Below, one piece after another: positions 10,901 to 19,420 of a stretch of 23,825 nucleotides of DNA (the first letter of the stretch is position 1; the number at the start of each line of letters is the position of its first letter). The position numbers were made by a program, and so were the translations under genes. The notes beneath the pieces are model-generated. The model was not told the origin of the DNA and made no database searches. It was given only the letters and a program-made list of their open reading frames with translations. This DNA is from Ettlia oleoabundans (Eukaryota > Chlorophyta > Chlorophyceae > Chlamydomonadales), in the NCBI GenBank assembly GCA_019693395.1, contig JAAMXP010002231.1:1-23825 (forward strand), given 5' to 3'.

Positions 10901-11218
10901 TGCTGGCCAACACTGCTGCACCAAGAGTTCCATGACAGCGGGATGCGGCCAGTTGCATCTGAGAGGCGCCAGCTGCGAAGGGTTGGCCAGACTGGCAGGC
11001 GGGCGTTCAGCGGGCGCAGGGGCGGCGGACGCGACTACAGCTGCTGCTGTGGTTGCACCCTTGCGCCGCTTGCCCAGTCCGTGCTTGTCGTCGCGTCTCC
11101 TGCGTCTCTTCCATCCTGCAGGGCGGTACTGCGCCTTTGTTGCTTGGGCCTGGGCCTGTGGTGCTTGGGCACAGGCAAATGCCGGGGCTGTGAAGGCCCA
11201 AGGCCTGTCCCCCTCCAT
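7954..11218 (-). CDS. MED13: Mediator complex subunit 13 (MED13), C-terminal MID/PIWI-like part only
   Basis: Subunit of the Mediator CDK8 kinase module that links the kinase to core Mediator in the nucleus. Minus-strand exons: 11218-10658, 10535-10395, 10252-9521, 9324-8519, 8377-7954; 2664 nt, 887 residues. Landmarks of the Med13 C-terminal region appear in order: PNVLVGYE joined to DDWLEVTPEVLHLW; HYLVCP; VGSLYETCNLG; PAVLVYLVCPLEQP; LNIVLQVVSPQALAD; PSLPFCSRPLMVLA; HCFYVLPP with CGELLHAELLP; GQEERQAWEQLVG; and at the end LPIHAALAMRLHSLV. A disordered Q-rich insert separates the blocks (about residues 350-450). The first about 190 residues hold a basic, NLS-like patch (KRRRRRDDK, GKRRKG). 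The usual N-terminal Med13_N domain is missing. Only 249 bp separate the chosen ATG from SPC24, leaving no room for it. The start is the first in-frame ATG of the open exon and could be wrong. Confidence 0.82.
9384..9403 (+). repeat. Short (AGCAC)4 repeat in a MED13 intron
   Basis: Four exact pentanucleotide copies inside intron 9325-9520, about 60 nt upstream of the acceptor on the minus strand. No function is evident. Confidence 0.8.
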
Positions 11219-11467
11219 CCTTATGTAAACACCAATGTGCCATCCACCCTGGGGGCAGGGAGACCCGGAAGCGATCAATCCAATCTTGGAAAGGAGCCGG
11301 TCATCATGAAGCGCACGGCTCACGTGCTGCGAATTCCACGGGTGGTAACCAGCCGTTCCTTTCAGATTTGGGCGCCCTGGCCGCCGTCACCGTTGTAGCT
11401 TCCAGCTGCTATTGTCTGTCGTCAACTCCTTCGACCTGTATAGCCACAGGGCAGGCCCGTGACCACC
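11219..11467. promoter_or_regulatory. Divergent promoter region MED13 / SPC24
   Basis: 249 bp between the two predicted start codons, transcribed outward in both directions. It must hold both promoters and 5' UTRs unless MED13 has further upstream exons. I see no clear core-promoter motif. Confidence 0.5.
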
Positions 11468-12400
11468 ATGGCGCAGTTTGATGAACACCTGAGCGTAATC
11501 AGCGCGCTGCGGGACAACTATGCGCGCACCGAGGATGCAGCCGCGGTGGCGGGGCTCGTCAGGGCGCAGCAGGAGGTTGCTGCGGCGTGCAGTCAGCGTG
11601 AGGAGGAAGTGAAGGAGGTTATCAAAGGTGCGAGGAGCGTCGTCCGGTGGCCAAGGTGCCCTTGCCGCTGTCACCGCCACCTTGCTTGCCTTGCGCCATG
11701 AACTACGCCTTCAGCAGGCTAACAGAGAAAATGCAGTGACATTGGACTGTGTCTGTGAACGCAGAACTGACGAAAAAAGTGTGCACAGCAGAACACGATG
11801 CGGCATACCCAGTGCCTGAAGGGGCACACGAGCAGCAGGTGGCGGCGCTGGTTGTGGCTGCACGGGAGGCGCATGAAAATGTTGACAGCCTGAACTCTCA
11901 GCTGCAGGAGCTGCAGCAGCAGCGCCAAGATGTCAAAGTACAAGTGGCAGCGTTACAGCAAAAGGCCGACCATATTGAGCAGATTGTGACCGAGGCAGAG
12001 CCGCGCACAAGGTAGGGTGAGGCTGCGGTTGCCGTGGGTGGCCCCACATTGGCTCAAACTGCTGTTTGGCCTGCATGGTTATGATTCCCATCTCACAATT
12101 CCCATCTTAAAGGGTCATCAACAGCTGCTGATCAAGCTGACGGTAGCCAACCTCACACCTGCCTGTTGGCTGCCCCATCCCTGCATCTCCTTGCTTACCC
12201 GAACCAAAGCCTCTGCTCTCTGCAGGCACCAGCTCAGCCTATATGCCCATGTCTCCAAGATCACTTGGCAATTTCAGCAGCGCAACCGTGTGGCGGGCAC
12301 AGTGTCCAACCCGCTGCGCACGTTTGACTTTGACCCCGCTGCCGCATCAGAGTTTGACATCGTCAACTCGCTGTGGGACCTAATGGGCACAGATGACTGA
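11468..12400 (+). CDS. SPC24: Kinetochore protein SPC24 (Ndc80 complex)
   Basis: Predicted 193-residue subunit of the Ndc80 complex, which pairs with SPC25 to anchor the complex at the inner kinetochore (the Arabidopsis homologue is also called MUN). Exons: 11468-11627, 11765-12011, 12226-12400; 582 nt, phases 1 and 2 consistent. The ATG sits in a strong context (ccaccATGG). Residues about 5-135 are charged and heptad-rich (for example LNSQLQELQQQRQDVKVQV), the expected coiled coil. The last about 55 residues form the globular domain: LSLYAHVSKITWQF, VAGTVSNP, FDFDP, FDIVNSLWDLM, which matches the LY..IS.I.W.....GxV / LW.LI pattern of SPC24. The exon 2 acceptor could also be 12 codons downstream, at gtgcacagcag. 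Convergent with the DUF3593 gene. Confidence 0.85.
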
Positions 12401-12627
12401 CTCACACAGCAAGGCGGAACTGCCGGGTGTCTGGTGCAATAAGTCATGTCATGCCGGATTACCACTGAGGCAACTTGCTGAGAGATTGACAGATCACGTA
12501 TATCAACCTTCTTCGCAATCTGTATACATGAAGGCTGTGCTAAGGCAGGCGTGCTGCTGAGTATGCAGCCATAGCAAAACCTGACCAAACTTGTACACTA
12601 GAATCGTTAACACTTGGGCTGTTACTT

Positions 12628-13862
12628 CTAATCTTCACTTAACATGTGCTGCTTCTCGTCGACTGAAGGAGGTCCATTCTCACTGCCAGCGTTTGCTGCT
12701 GCTGGTGCCGCTCGTCTGTCGACGCTGGCTGTCTCTGCCTTGCGGATGGCGTCCCGCAGCCCCAGCACGATGAACAGGTTCGTTAATGTCAGTAAAAACT
12801 CTGCAGCAGTTGACACTTGAATGAACAACTTTTGAAGAATATCACATCACCACCCAGTTCCTAACTGAACTCAAGGTGGGGCATTAACCTTGGCAATCCT
12901 GGGTGTAGCAGACTCCACCACAGGGCTAGCGCTTGCCCTGTGGTGGTTTGAGCCCACCTGCAGAGCCATGCAGCCAGTCCACATTGGCAAGTGACAGGCC
13001 ATACACCTTCTTGGCTGCATTAGGAGACAGACAGGAGCTCGACTTTCTTGCAATTTTGGGTTGTGGGGGATGCAACTTTTGTGCGTGAGCAATCAACCTT
13101 AGGTAGCATGGCAGCAGCGCAGATGTATCGAGCAGCACCAGTCAATCTACACAGCTCAAAGGCAGCATGTGACGTAGGCCAAGTTGCTTGTTCGTGCGCT
13201 GCCTACCGTAGATGCCGGCTGGAATGGTGGCAAAAACAAACACCAGCAGGAAGTAAAAGCCAAAGAGGACCAGGGGCGGCGCTTGCTTGCTGCAGTGCAG
13301 GCAACACGCGAGGTAAATGTCGATTGCTGCAGATATGAGGCCACACCGAGCTGTGTTAGCCGGCGTAGCGGCTGCAGCAAGCACTGTAACCAGGGCACGT
13401 GAGAGCATGAGTGCAGACTGGGTGTGGTTAGCAGAAGTAGCACGGCAACACTACCTCCGATGCAGGTGATACAGGAAGCCGAGGTACGGGAGGAGACTGA
13501 AAGCAAACAGATTCTGTGGAAGTGTGTCCCACAGGGTCTGCATTCAATTAGTTTGCGAGCAAGCAGCAAAGATTGTGTGGAGGGACCGGTTAGGGTTTAT
13601 TTCAAGCTGTGAAGTAAGGCAGGCAACACACAGCCGAACTCACATCCAAGTCCAATGCAGGCCCCCACGCCTGGTCAAACGGGGAAGCTTTGCACAGCTG
13701 CAGACGTTGTCGCTGCTGCCTGTTGCGGCTTTCAAACTGGCCAGGCTGCCGCACAACGAAGGCGCCGGCGGAGCAGCGCAGCGCGGAGCTAGCACGCTTC
13801 TGACCGGCTGCCGGGCTGCTCAACTGCTGCCTTGGTGTGCCGCAGGGGACGCACGAGGGCAT
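12628..13862 (-). CDS. DUF3593-type plastid membrane protein of cyanobacterial ancestry
   Basis: Conserved protein of plants, algae and cyanobacteria with no established function known to me. Minus-strand exons: 13862-13644, 13537-13455, 13289-13207, 13014-12958, 12800-12628; 615 nt, 204 residues, all phases consistent. Residues 1-70 (MPSCVPCGTPRQQLSSPAAG and on) are rich in Ser, Ala, Arg and Gln with almost no acidic residues, like a chloroplast transit peptide. Three hydrophobic segments follow: NLFAFSLLPYLGFLYHL (about 82-98), LVLFGFYFLLVFVFATIPAG (about 107-126) and AEFLLTLTNLFIVLGLRDAI (about 147-166). The signature LANVDWLHG (about 135-143) sits between the second and third. The C-terminal tail is hydrophilic. 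Family placement is from recall of the LPYLGFL / IPAGIYA / ANVDWLHG pattern. Likely thylakoid or envelope location is inference. Divergent from the OSCP gene. Confidence 0.8.
12915..12946. repeat. Perfect 12-bp inverted repeat (hairpin) inside an intron
   Basis: Arms ccaccacagggc and gccctgtggtgg are exact reverse complements around an 8-nt loop, tagcgctt. It lies in intron 12801-12957 of the DUF3593 gene, 11 nt inside the donor site on the minus strand. Confidence 0.9.
13590..13598 (-). promoter_or_regulatory. Telo-box-like motif in intron 1 of the DUF3593 gene
   Basis: The minus strand reads AAACCCTAA. In land plants this motif near transcription starts is linked to expression of ribosomal and other growth genes. 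One nine-base hit could be chance. Confidence 0.3.
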
Positions 13863-14176
13863 GGGCCTTAATGGCGGTGTTTATTCCAAGCTGAATGGCA
13901 ATTGTGGAGCACACAGCGGAGATTGCAGCTTGCTAGACTTGATGAGATGGAGCATAAGCAAAAATAAATCAGCAGGGGCGCTGCCGAGCCTTGCTGGGGC
14001 CGAGCCCCTAACCAGTGGCAATTGCTCGTGCAAGCTTGTTCGAAAAGAAAGGTGCATGTCCCGGAACTCTGGACCAACGTTAGCTTTCGTGAACGGTTGT
14101 TCAACTTGCACGCGGCAGCAGCCTTGTAGGGTGCGAGCCAGCGACCGGCTGCTGGGGTTGCGCGGCTACAGGCACG
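13863..14176. promoter_or_regulatory. Divergent promoter region DUF3593 / OSCP
   Basis: 314 bp between the start codons of a predicted plastid gene and a mitochondrial ATP synthase gene, transcribed outward. No exon is supported. No obvious TATA box was seen, though 13955-13975 is AT-rich. Confidence 0.5.
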
Positions 14177-15969
14177 ATGCTGCGCGGAGCAGCGTCCAAG
14201 CTGTATAGGCAGACATCTCAGCTCGTGGTGGCGGTGAGTAAGCGGCCAGGGGCCGCGTCCAAGCGGCGGGGTAGCCCCAACAGCGCTCCGACTGCTCGTC
14301 AAACTCTCCTGTCGCCTCTTGCTCAGCCATGACTTGGAACAAGGCGGCCGATCAGCAGCGGCGGTCGCCCATTGCCGCCCGCACATGCTGGCTACAGCAG
14401 CGGCGCCGCCTGTGCAGCTGGCTGCAAGCCCCGTGTGCTTGAGGGGCTGTTGAGTCCCAGCACTACATCATACTTCAAATCTGCTCGCTTGAATCACATG
14501 CAGGGGACACGGGGGCTGGCACAAGCAGCGGAGAAGGAGGTGAAGCTGCCGCCACAGCATGGCATCCCGGGGCGTTACGCCGCGGCACTCTACATGGCGG
14601 CAGCAAAGACCGACAGCCTGCAGAAGGTGGAGTCAGAGCTGAGCCAGGTGTCACGCCTTCTGACGGAAAACAAAGACTTGAGCTCCTTTGTTGCGGACCC
14701 CTCGGTGCCCCGGGAGGTTAAGATTGACGGCCTCAACTCCATCCTGTCCAAGCTGGGCGCCACCGACATCACCAAGAACTTCATAGGTGCGTCAGCAGCA
14801 GCACTGGCAACAACTGTTGAGTGAATTGCACAACAACAGCAGTATCAGTATTACAAATTCCAAGCGCGGAATCCAAGGGCATGGCGCAATGCAGTTGCAG
14901 CACTCAACACGTGCAGAGTTCGCGAAGTTGCGACAAGTGACACCACGCCGATCGTGATTTTTGCCTTTGCGCTACCTTCCCATGTTCTTGCACCAAGTTA
15001 TCGCTTCCTCTGTGTGCTTGCCCTTAATGCGGCAGGCCTGCTGTCTGACAACAACCGGCTGAGTGAGCTGGGCAACATTCTGAAGAAGTTTGAAGAGATC
15101 GCGGGGGACATGCGTGGCGAGGTCAAAGCAGTGGTCACCACTGCTGATGTGAGTCTGATGCCAGCCAAGGAGTGAAAGGTCCAACTTAATGGGCCAACCC
15201 TGCGCCACTGGATCCCAATGGTTTTGCTCTGTGGGTTGGGCTGGGCTGGTGCTGGGGTTTTATTGTAGCAGGCTTTCTGTTGATGTGTTCCTTGTGCGGC
15301 TGCTACACTTTCCTCTCAGCTGCCTTGGCACTGCTTTGCAGCACACCATTAGCCAAGCCGCAGCCGTGTGAGTGTCTTGAACGATGGTGCTGCGTGCTGC
15401 CCGCCGCCTGCTGCCGACGTGTGTGTATTTGTGCAGGGCCTGAGCGCCCAGGAGATAGAGGAGATTCAGCGCGGCCTGCAGCCTCTGCTTAAGCCCGGCC
15501 AGAAGCTGACACTTGAGGAGCAGGTGTGCCTGCCAGCAGCCAACCTGTTGCTGCCAGGGTGTGCAAATGCAGGATGGAGACAGGCCTCGCCCCGTAACCG
15601 CACCATGTTTCGCAGGAGTGTTACAGCTCCTGTCCTCCACCTATTGCACGGGTGCAAGTCTTGCAGCAGGTTGTGTGGCATTATCGCATTATGAGAGCGG
15701 TTGCAGCACTGATGGCCAATTGACTTAGCGCCCAACCCAAATTTTACAAGCTGTCTCGCGTAGCCACCCGTGTCCCTTTCACTTTTCATTCAAATAACAT
15801 ATCACCGCACCACCCCTGCCCTGCCCTGCCCTGCCCTGCCCTGCCCTGCCTTCAGGTTGACCCCTCCATCATCGGTGGTGTCATCCTGGCCATTGGCGAC
15901 AAGTACGTGGACATGAGCATCCTGGCGCGCGTGAAGAAGCTGCAGCAGATCGTGCGTGATGCCATCTGA
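14177..15969 (+). CDS. ATP5: Mitochondrial F1Fo ATP synthase subunit OSCP (delta/OSCP family)
   Basis: Peripheral-stalk subunit that holds F1 to the stator in mitochondrial ATP synthase. Exons: 14177-14233, 14504-14786, 15036-15148, 15437-15523, 15856-15969; 654 nt, 217 residues. The start MLRGAASKLYRQTSQLVVA is basic and hydroxylated without acids, a mitochondrial presequence, which argues against the plastid delta subunit. The mature N-terminal helical domain begins HGIPGRYAAALYMAA and contains FVADPSVPREVK and ITKNFIG. The middle exon has LLSDNNRLSELGNILKKFEE. The C-terminal domain has LKPGQKLTLEEQ joined to VDPSIIGGVILAIGDKYVDM, the family signature, ending LARVKKLQQIVRDAI. All exon phases agree. 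The last acceptor follows a (CCCTG)7 repeat. Tandem with another mitochondrial gene. Confidence 0.93.
15814..15850 (+). repeat. (CCCTG)7 repeat serving as the polypyrimidine tract of an acceptor
   Basis: Seven exact CCCTG copies plus cc, followed directly by ttcag and the last OSCP exon at 15856. The repeat occupies the place where a polypyrimidine tract is expected. Confidence 0.9.
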
Positions 15970-16445
15970 GCCACAGACTTGTCGTATTTCTGCAATGCAC
16001 AGCTCTTTTGCCGAACATGTACTAATGAATGGCAGGCCGGGTTGCCGCTGGGCAGCATTCTGTCGTTGCTGTTATGGGGCACGGCTGAAGCCCGCCACGA
16101 GATGCTGCATCGGGGAAATGCAGGGTAGCATATGTTGTAACGGTGCATGCATTTAAATCCCATCAAGGAGCTGTTCATTGTGGACGAGAGCCATTGCATG
16201 CTGGGAGATCAGGAGAGAGATTACTCACCAAGTGGTGCTGCCACCAGCGTGCCTTGGCGGCCGTCACCCAGCAGGAAAGGTTGTGCACATGCAACCCAAA
16301 CTCAAAGCTAATCCGTACATTCAATAAGTACCCATTTGGGCTGCGAGTCCCCGCTTACTTGCGATTCCTTAGCAGCTCGTGCAAAGGGTGATGAGCGCAG
16401 AAAAGCGGGCAGATGGCTTGCGCAAGGTTTGCTGCGCAAGTCGAC
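15970..16445. other. Intergenic: OSCP 3' UTR and FAM136A upstream region
   Basis: 476 nt with no supportable exon. TGTAA at 16136-16140, 167 nt after the OSCP stop, is the likely poly(A) signal, leaving about 300 bp for the next promoter and 5' UTR. Confidence 0.5.
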
Positions 16446-17505
16446 ATGTCTGCCAGAAAGGAGCATGAGTGGAAAGTGGCGCGTTACGCCGTACTTTGTG
16501 GAAGAGCTGGAAACAGACTCCCGCTCCGCCGCTGTTGCCAACCCGCCCCTTGCCGCTCCCTTCCCTGAAGGTAATGGAGGGCATGGTGGACCAGCTCGAC
16601 AAGGCGCACATGCGACCACTACAGAAAGCGTCATTCCTGTGTCAAGCACAATGCTGCGACTCGGCACCCAGCCAAGCTGCGCTGCAAGAATGCTGCGGCA
16701 GCTGTGAGCGGCGTGTTGTGGTCGCTAATGAACTCATCAACACAACCATTCGGGAATTTCAGGTGTGAATTTGCAGCCGGTTCATTGGTAAGGGTATCAG
16801 TAACAGTGGACGCAAGCTGCTGCATAGTTGCAACCCGACAATCCCAGCTTCCAACATTGCACTTGACAGATGTCAAGGCTGTGCTGGACTTGCCCAGCAA
16901 GAGCTAGGACACCCTGATTGTGCCACGCTGTTCTTGCTTGCAGGATCGCCTTCAACGCTGCGTGCAAAGGTGCCAAGACAAGGCGCAGGTGGGTGGGACT
17001 CCAGATGTTTTCAGCCTGGCCTGGGCGGGGTTATCTCTGTGCATAGCATACTGCAATACTTAAAACAACGCGTCACGAGCAGCAATGTCTGTTACCAAGC
17101 TGCCTGTTGCTGTTGCTGTTTGGTTGCAGGAGCAGCTATCAGCACAACCAAGTGATAAGGAGATAGAGAAGGCACAGAAGCTGCTGAGCGAGTGTGCGGC
17201 AGACTGCGCGCAGGTGGGATTGCGGGCGAGGGATTTTTTTCAAAAACAGCTGCTACTTGAGAGTGCTGTACTGTGGGCGAGCCCCCCGGTTCCCCGCCCC
17301 CTCACCCTTCCCGCGCGCATGCCGCTGCCGGCCCCCCCCCCACACACAACCACCACCACCACCCCAACCCCCAACCCCGCCGCCCCTCCACACACACATT
17401 AGTACCACTGATGGCAGTGGTGCTGGTCTGTGTATGCAGGAGTACGAGAAGCAGGTGCCGAAGCTCCACAAGGACATCACTGCCCGGCTACAGCAGCTGA
17501 GTTGA
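16446..17505 (+). CDS. FAM136A-type mitochondrial protein with four CX3C motifs
   Basis: Homologue of the small FAM136A family, mitochondrial intermembrane-space type proteins of poorly defined role. Exons: 16446-16475, 16571-16762, 16944-16988, 17130-17213, 17440-17505; 417 nt, 138 residues, equal to the human protein's length. Four CX3C motifs are visible: C34-C38 (CQAQC), C51-C55 (CCGSC), C80-C84 (CVQRC) and C111-C115 (CAADC), in helices as in the family. The conserved FQDRLQRC run is made by joining exons 2 and 3. The C-terminus reads YEKQVPKLHKDITARLQQL. There is no presequence, as expected for CX3C proteins imported by oxidative trapping. The first exon (ten codons) is the weak point: the ATG at 16574 inside exon 2 is an alternative start giving 127 residues. 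Confidence 0.85.
17331..17398 (+). repeat. C-rich and CA/CCA low-complexity tract in a FAM136A intron
   Basis: A run of C bases passes into cacaca, (acc)n and c-rich sequence inside intron 17214-17439. It ends about 40 nt before the last acceptor. Confidence 0.85.
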
Positions 17506-17854
17506 AGGGCCAGATGAAGGGGCATCAGCGGCTGACACAACCCTGGCATTTCCTAGTGGCCTGCAGCGACTAAATGCGCAGCCAATCGTCACAGATGTAA
17601 CACAAGTTCTGAAGCGGACATAGCATCCTCCAAACTCTGCTGTGCTCCTCGGCAGGGCTGCATCCCTGTCCCCGTTGCGAGCTGGCGCCAGCCGTTGCAT
17701 AGGGCCGATATATGGCCTGTTCCCCACTTTGCGCCCTCCTATCAAACCGTTACGTGAGGTATATTTTGTCCTTACTAGCCTACAGCGACGTCCTGCAGCG
17801 AAAAGGCCTTCCCGACTGCACCTCTCGCGCTCGGGGCTGCACCGCCCGCGTCTT
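17506..17854. other. Intergenic: FAM136A 3' UTR and CRIPT upstream region
   Basis: TGTAA at 17596-17600, 91 nt after the stop, is the likely poly(A) signal of the FAM136A gene. The remaining about 250 bp would be the CRIPT promoter and 5' UTR. No exon is supported. Confidence 0.5.
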
Positions 17855-18783
17855 ATGGTGTGCGACAAGTGCCAGAAGAAGCTGGCCAAGGTGAGGGAAT
17901 CAACATGGAGGTGCCCGCGCGCTGTCGGTGCTGCGAGTTTTCAGAACTAGCCGGTTACCGTTATAGCGGTGATGAATGAGTCTGCGCGATCCGGCAAAAG
18001 GCGGGGTGCTGATTTGCCATACAGCCACAGGTGCCCATCTGCTGCCGCCATCTCAACTGCAGGTCATCGTCCAAGATAAATGGAAGGATGGGGCTCACAA
18101 CACAATGGAGAGTGGAGGGCGGAAGGTGCGCTTGCTGGAGCTCGCATGCAGCAGTGAAGCATGAAATGTAACTAGGTATCAGCAGTCCTTACCAGCTTTT
18201 GTGTTGCGTACCTGCAGACGGTTTCCTGTCCTATGCTGTGCCCCTTCCTCTCTGCAGGTTAACGAGAACAAGATGTTGACAAAGAAGAAGCAATGGGCGC
18301 CTTACAACGCAAAGTGCACAGTGAGCAGGCTGCTTAGATGCACTGACTGGCGAGTTAACTGCACTGTGGCCGGGTTGGCTGTGGAAACACCTGCTCGCTC
18401 GCTCATTGCTTGCTGCATGAGTCGCATACTGCCGGGGGAGTCTCGCAACAGAGTGCGCTGTGCAAAAGTGGTGCTGCTAATTGATTGCTGCATGCCATGC
18501 ATTGCATGGGTTAATGCCCTTATGGTGTGTTGCCTGTTCATGTGGTCTTGCCTGCAGACTTGCAAGAGCAGCATCGCCCATGAGTACAAGTACTGCCAGT
18601 CGTGTAGCTATTACAAGGGGCTCTGTGCGATGTGCGGTAAGACCCTTCCGCAAGTACGACTTGTGAAACAGCAAATGCTGTGTTTTGCCCCTTTCACATG
18701 ACCGCCTGCTGAGCGTAATATCACCAGTGACCGCAGGAAAGCAAATTTTGGACACAAAGAACTACAAGCAGAGTGCGACATAG
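17855..18783 (+). CDS. CRIPT: CRIPT, cysteine-rich zinc-binding protein
   Basis: Small conserved eukaryotic protein, first described as a PDZ-binding partner of PSD-95 and later seen as a component of the human minor spliceosome. Exons: 17855-17890, 18063-18125, 18258-18320, 18558-18636, 18737-18783; 288 nt, 95 residues, all phases consistent. It starts MVCDKCQKKL and carries DKWKDGAHNTMESGGRK and NENKMLTKKK, both family hallmarks. Four CXXC pairs suggest two zinc sites: C3/C6, C53/C56, C67/C70 and C77/C80. The end, CAMCGKQILDTKNYKQSAT, is close to animal CRIPT. The PDZ ligand is weakly kept (SAT instead of TSV). The animal PDZ role cannot apply in an alga, so an RNA-processing role is likelier (inference). 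Confidence 0.95.
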
Positions 18784-19420
18784 AAGGGCGGCTGCTGGCG
18801 CACTGTTGACACTTAAGTTCATCCTTTGTACATTAAATTCTACATCACCATGTTCCACTCGAACCATCCGCTCGTCCGGCTGCCATGCTGCCTCGCTGCT
18901 GCTTGATTTTTACCCCCTGTTGCTCCAATATTCTTCGCTTAATCTCCAGGTGCCTGCCACCCTCTTTCGAGCATTTCCATGCTGAATGCGCGCCGCCACA
19001 AACCTATATCAACCTGTGATACCTCTGACCTGCACATACCATGCGTGCCCCCATCTCCCCACCCCCATACCACCCCGAGTTGACCCAGCCTGTAAACACC
19101 GCTTGCTCCAAGCAGTTCAGGGAATTGAAGCTGGGAATTCTGCGTGGTGCTGGCGAAGTGCTCATGCATAAAGCAAGAGTGCTGAAGCCTTGGACCCTTG
19201 CTGTCTGGATGAAGATTTCTGACTTCTCGACACAAATCTGCATGCGCCCCATGGTAGCTCCTTTGGCAGCTGTCCAACTGGCTGCCTGAGGCATCCTCTC
19301 TGTCTGCCTCTCAGGCTGATATGCCTTTTGCAGATCCTAGTTACACGGAGGGGGGCTGCCGCCACCCCAGACATGCAAGTATGGCCACGGCAAGCTGCCA
19401 TGAATCATCTGAGGGCCGGC
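18784..19420. other. Convergent 3' UTR region between CRIPT and eL42
   Basis: 637 nt without supportable exons. TGTAA at 19091-19095 (plus strand) is a possible CRIPT poly(A) signal. TTACA at 19341-19345 gives TGTAA on the minus strand, 76 nt after the eL42 stop. The two 3' ends would then not overlap. Confidence 0.5.
19341..19345 (-). terminator. TGTAA poly(A) signal of eL42
   Basis: TGTAA on the minus strand 76 nt past the stop codon, a position normal for chlorophyte polyadenylation signals. Confidence 0.55.
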
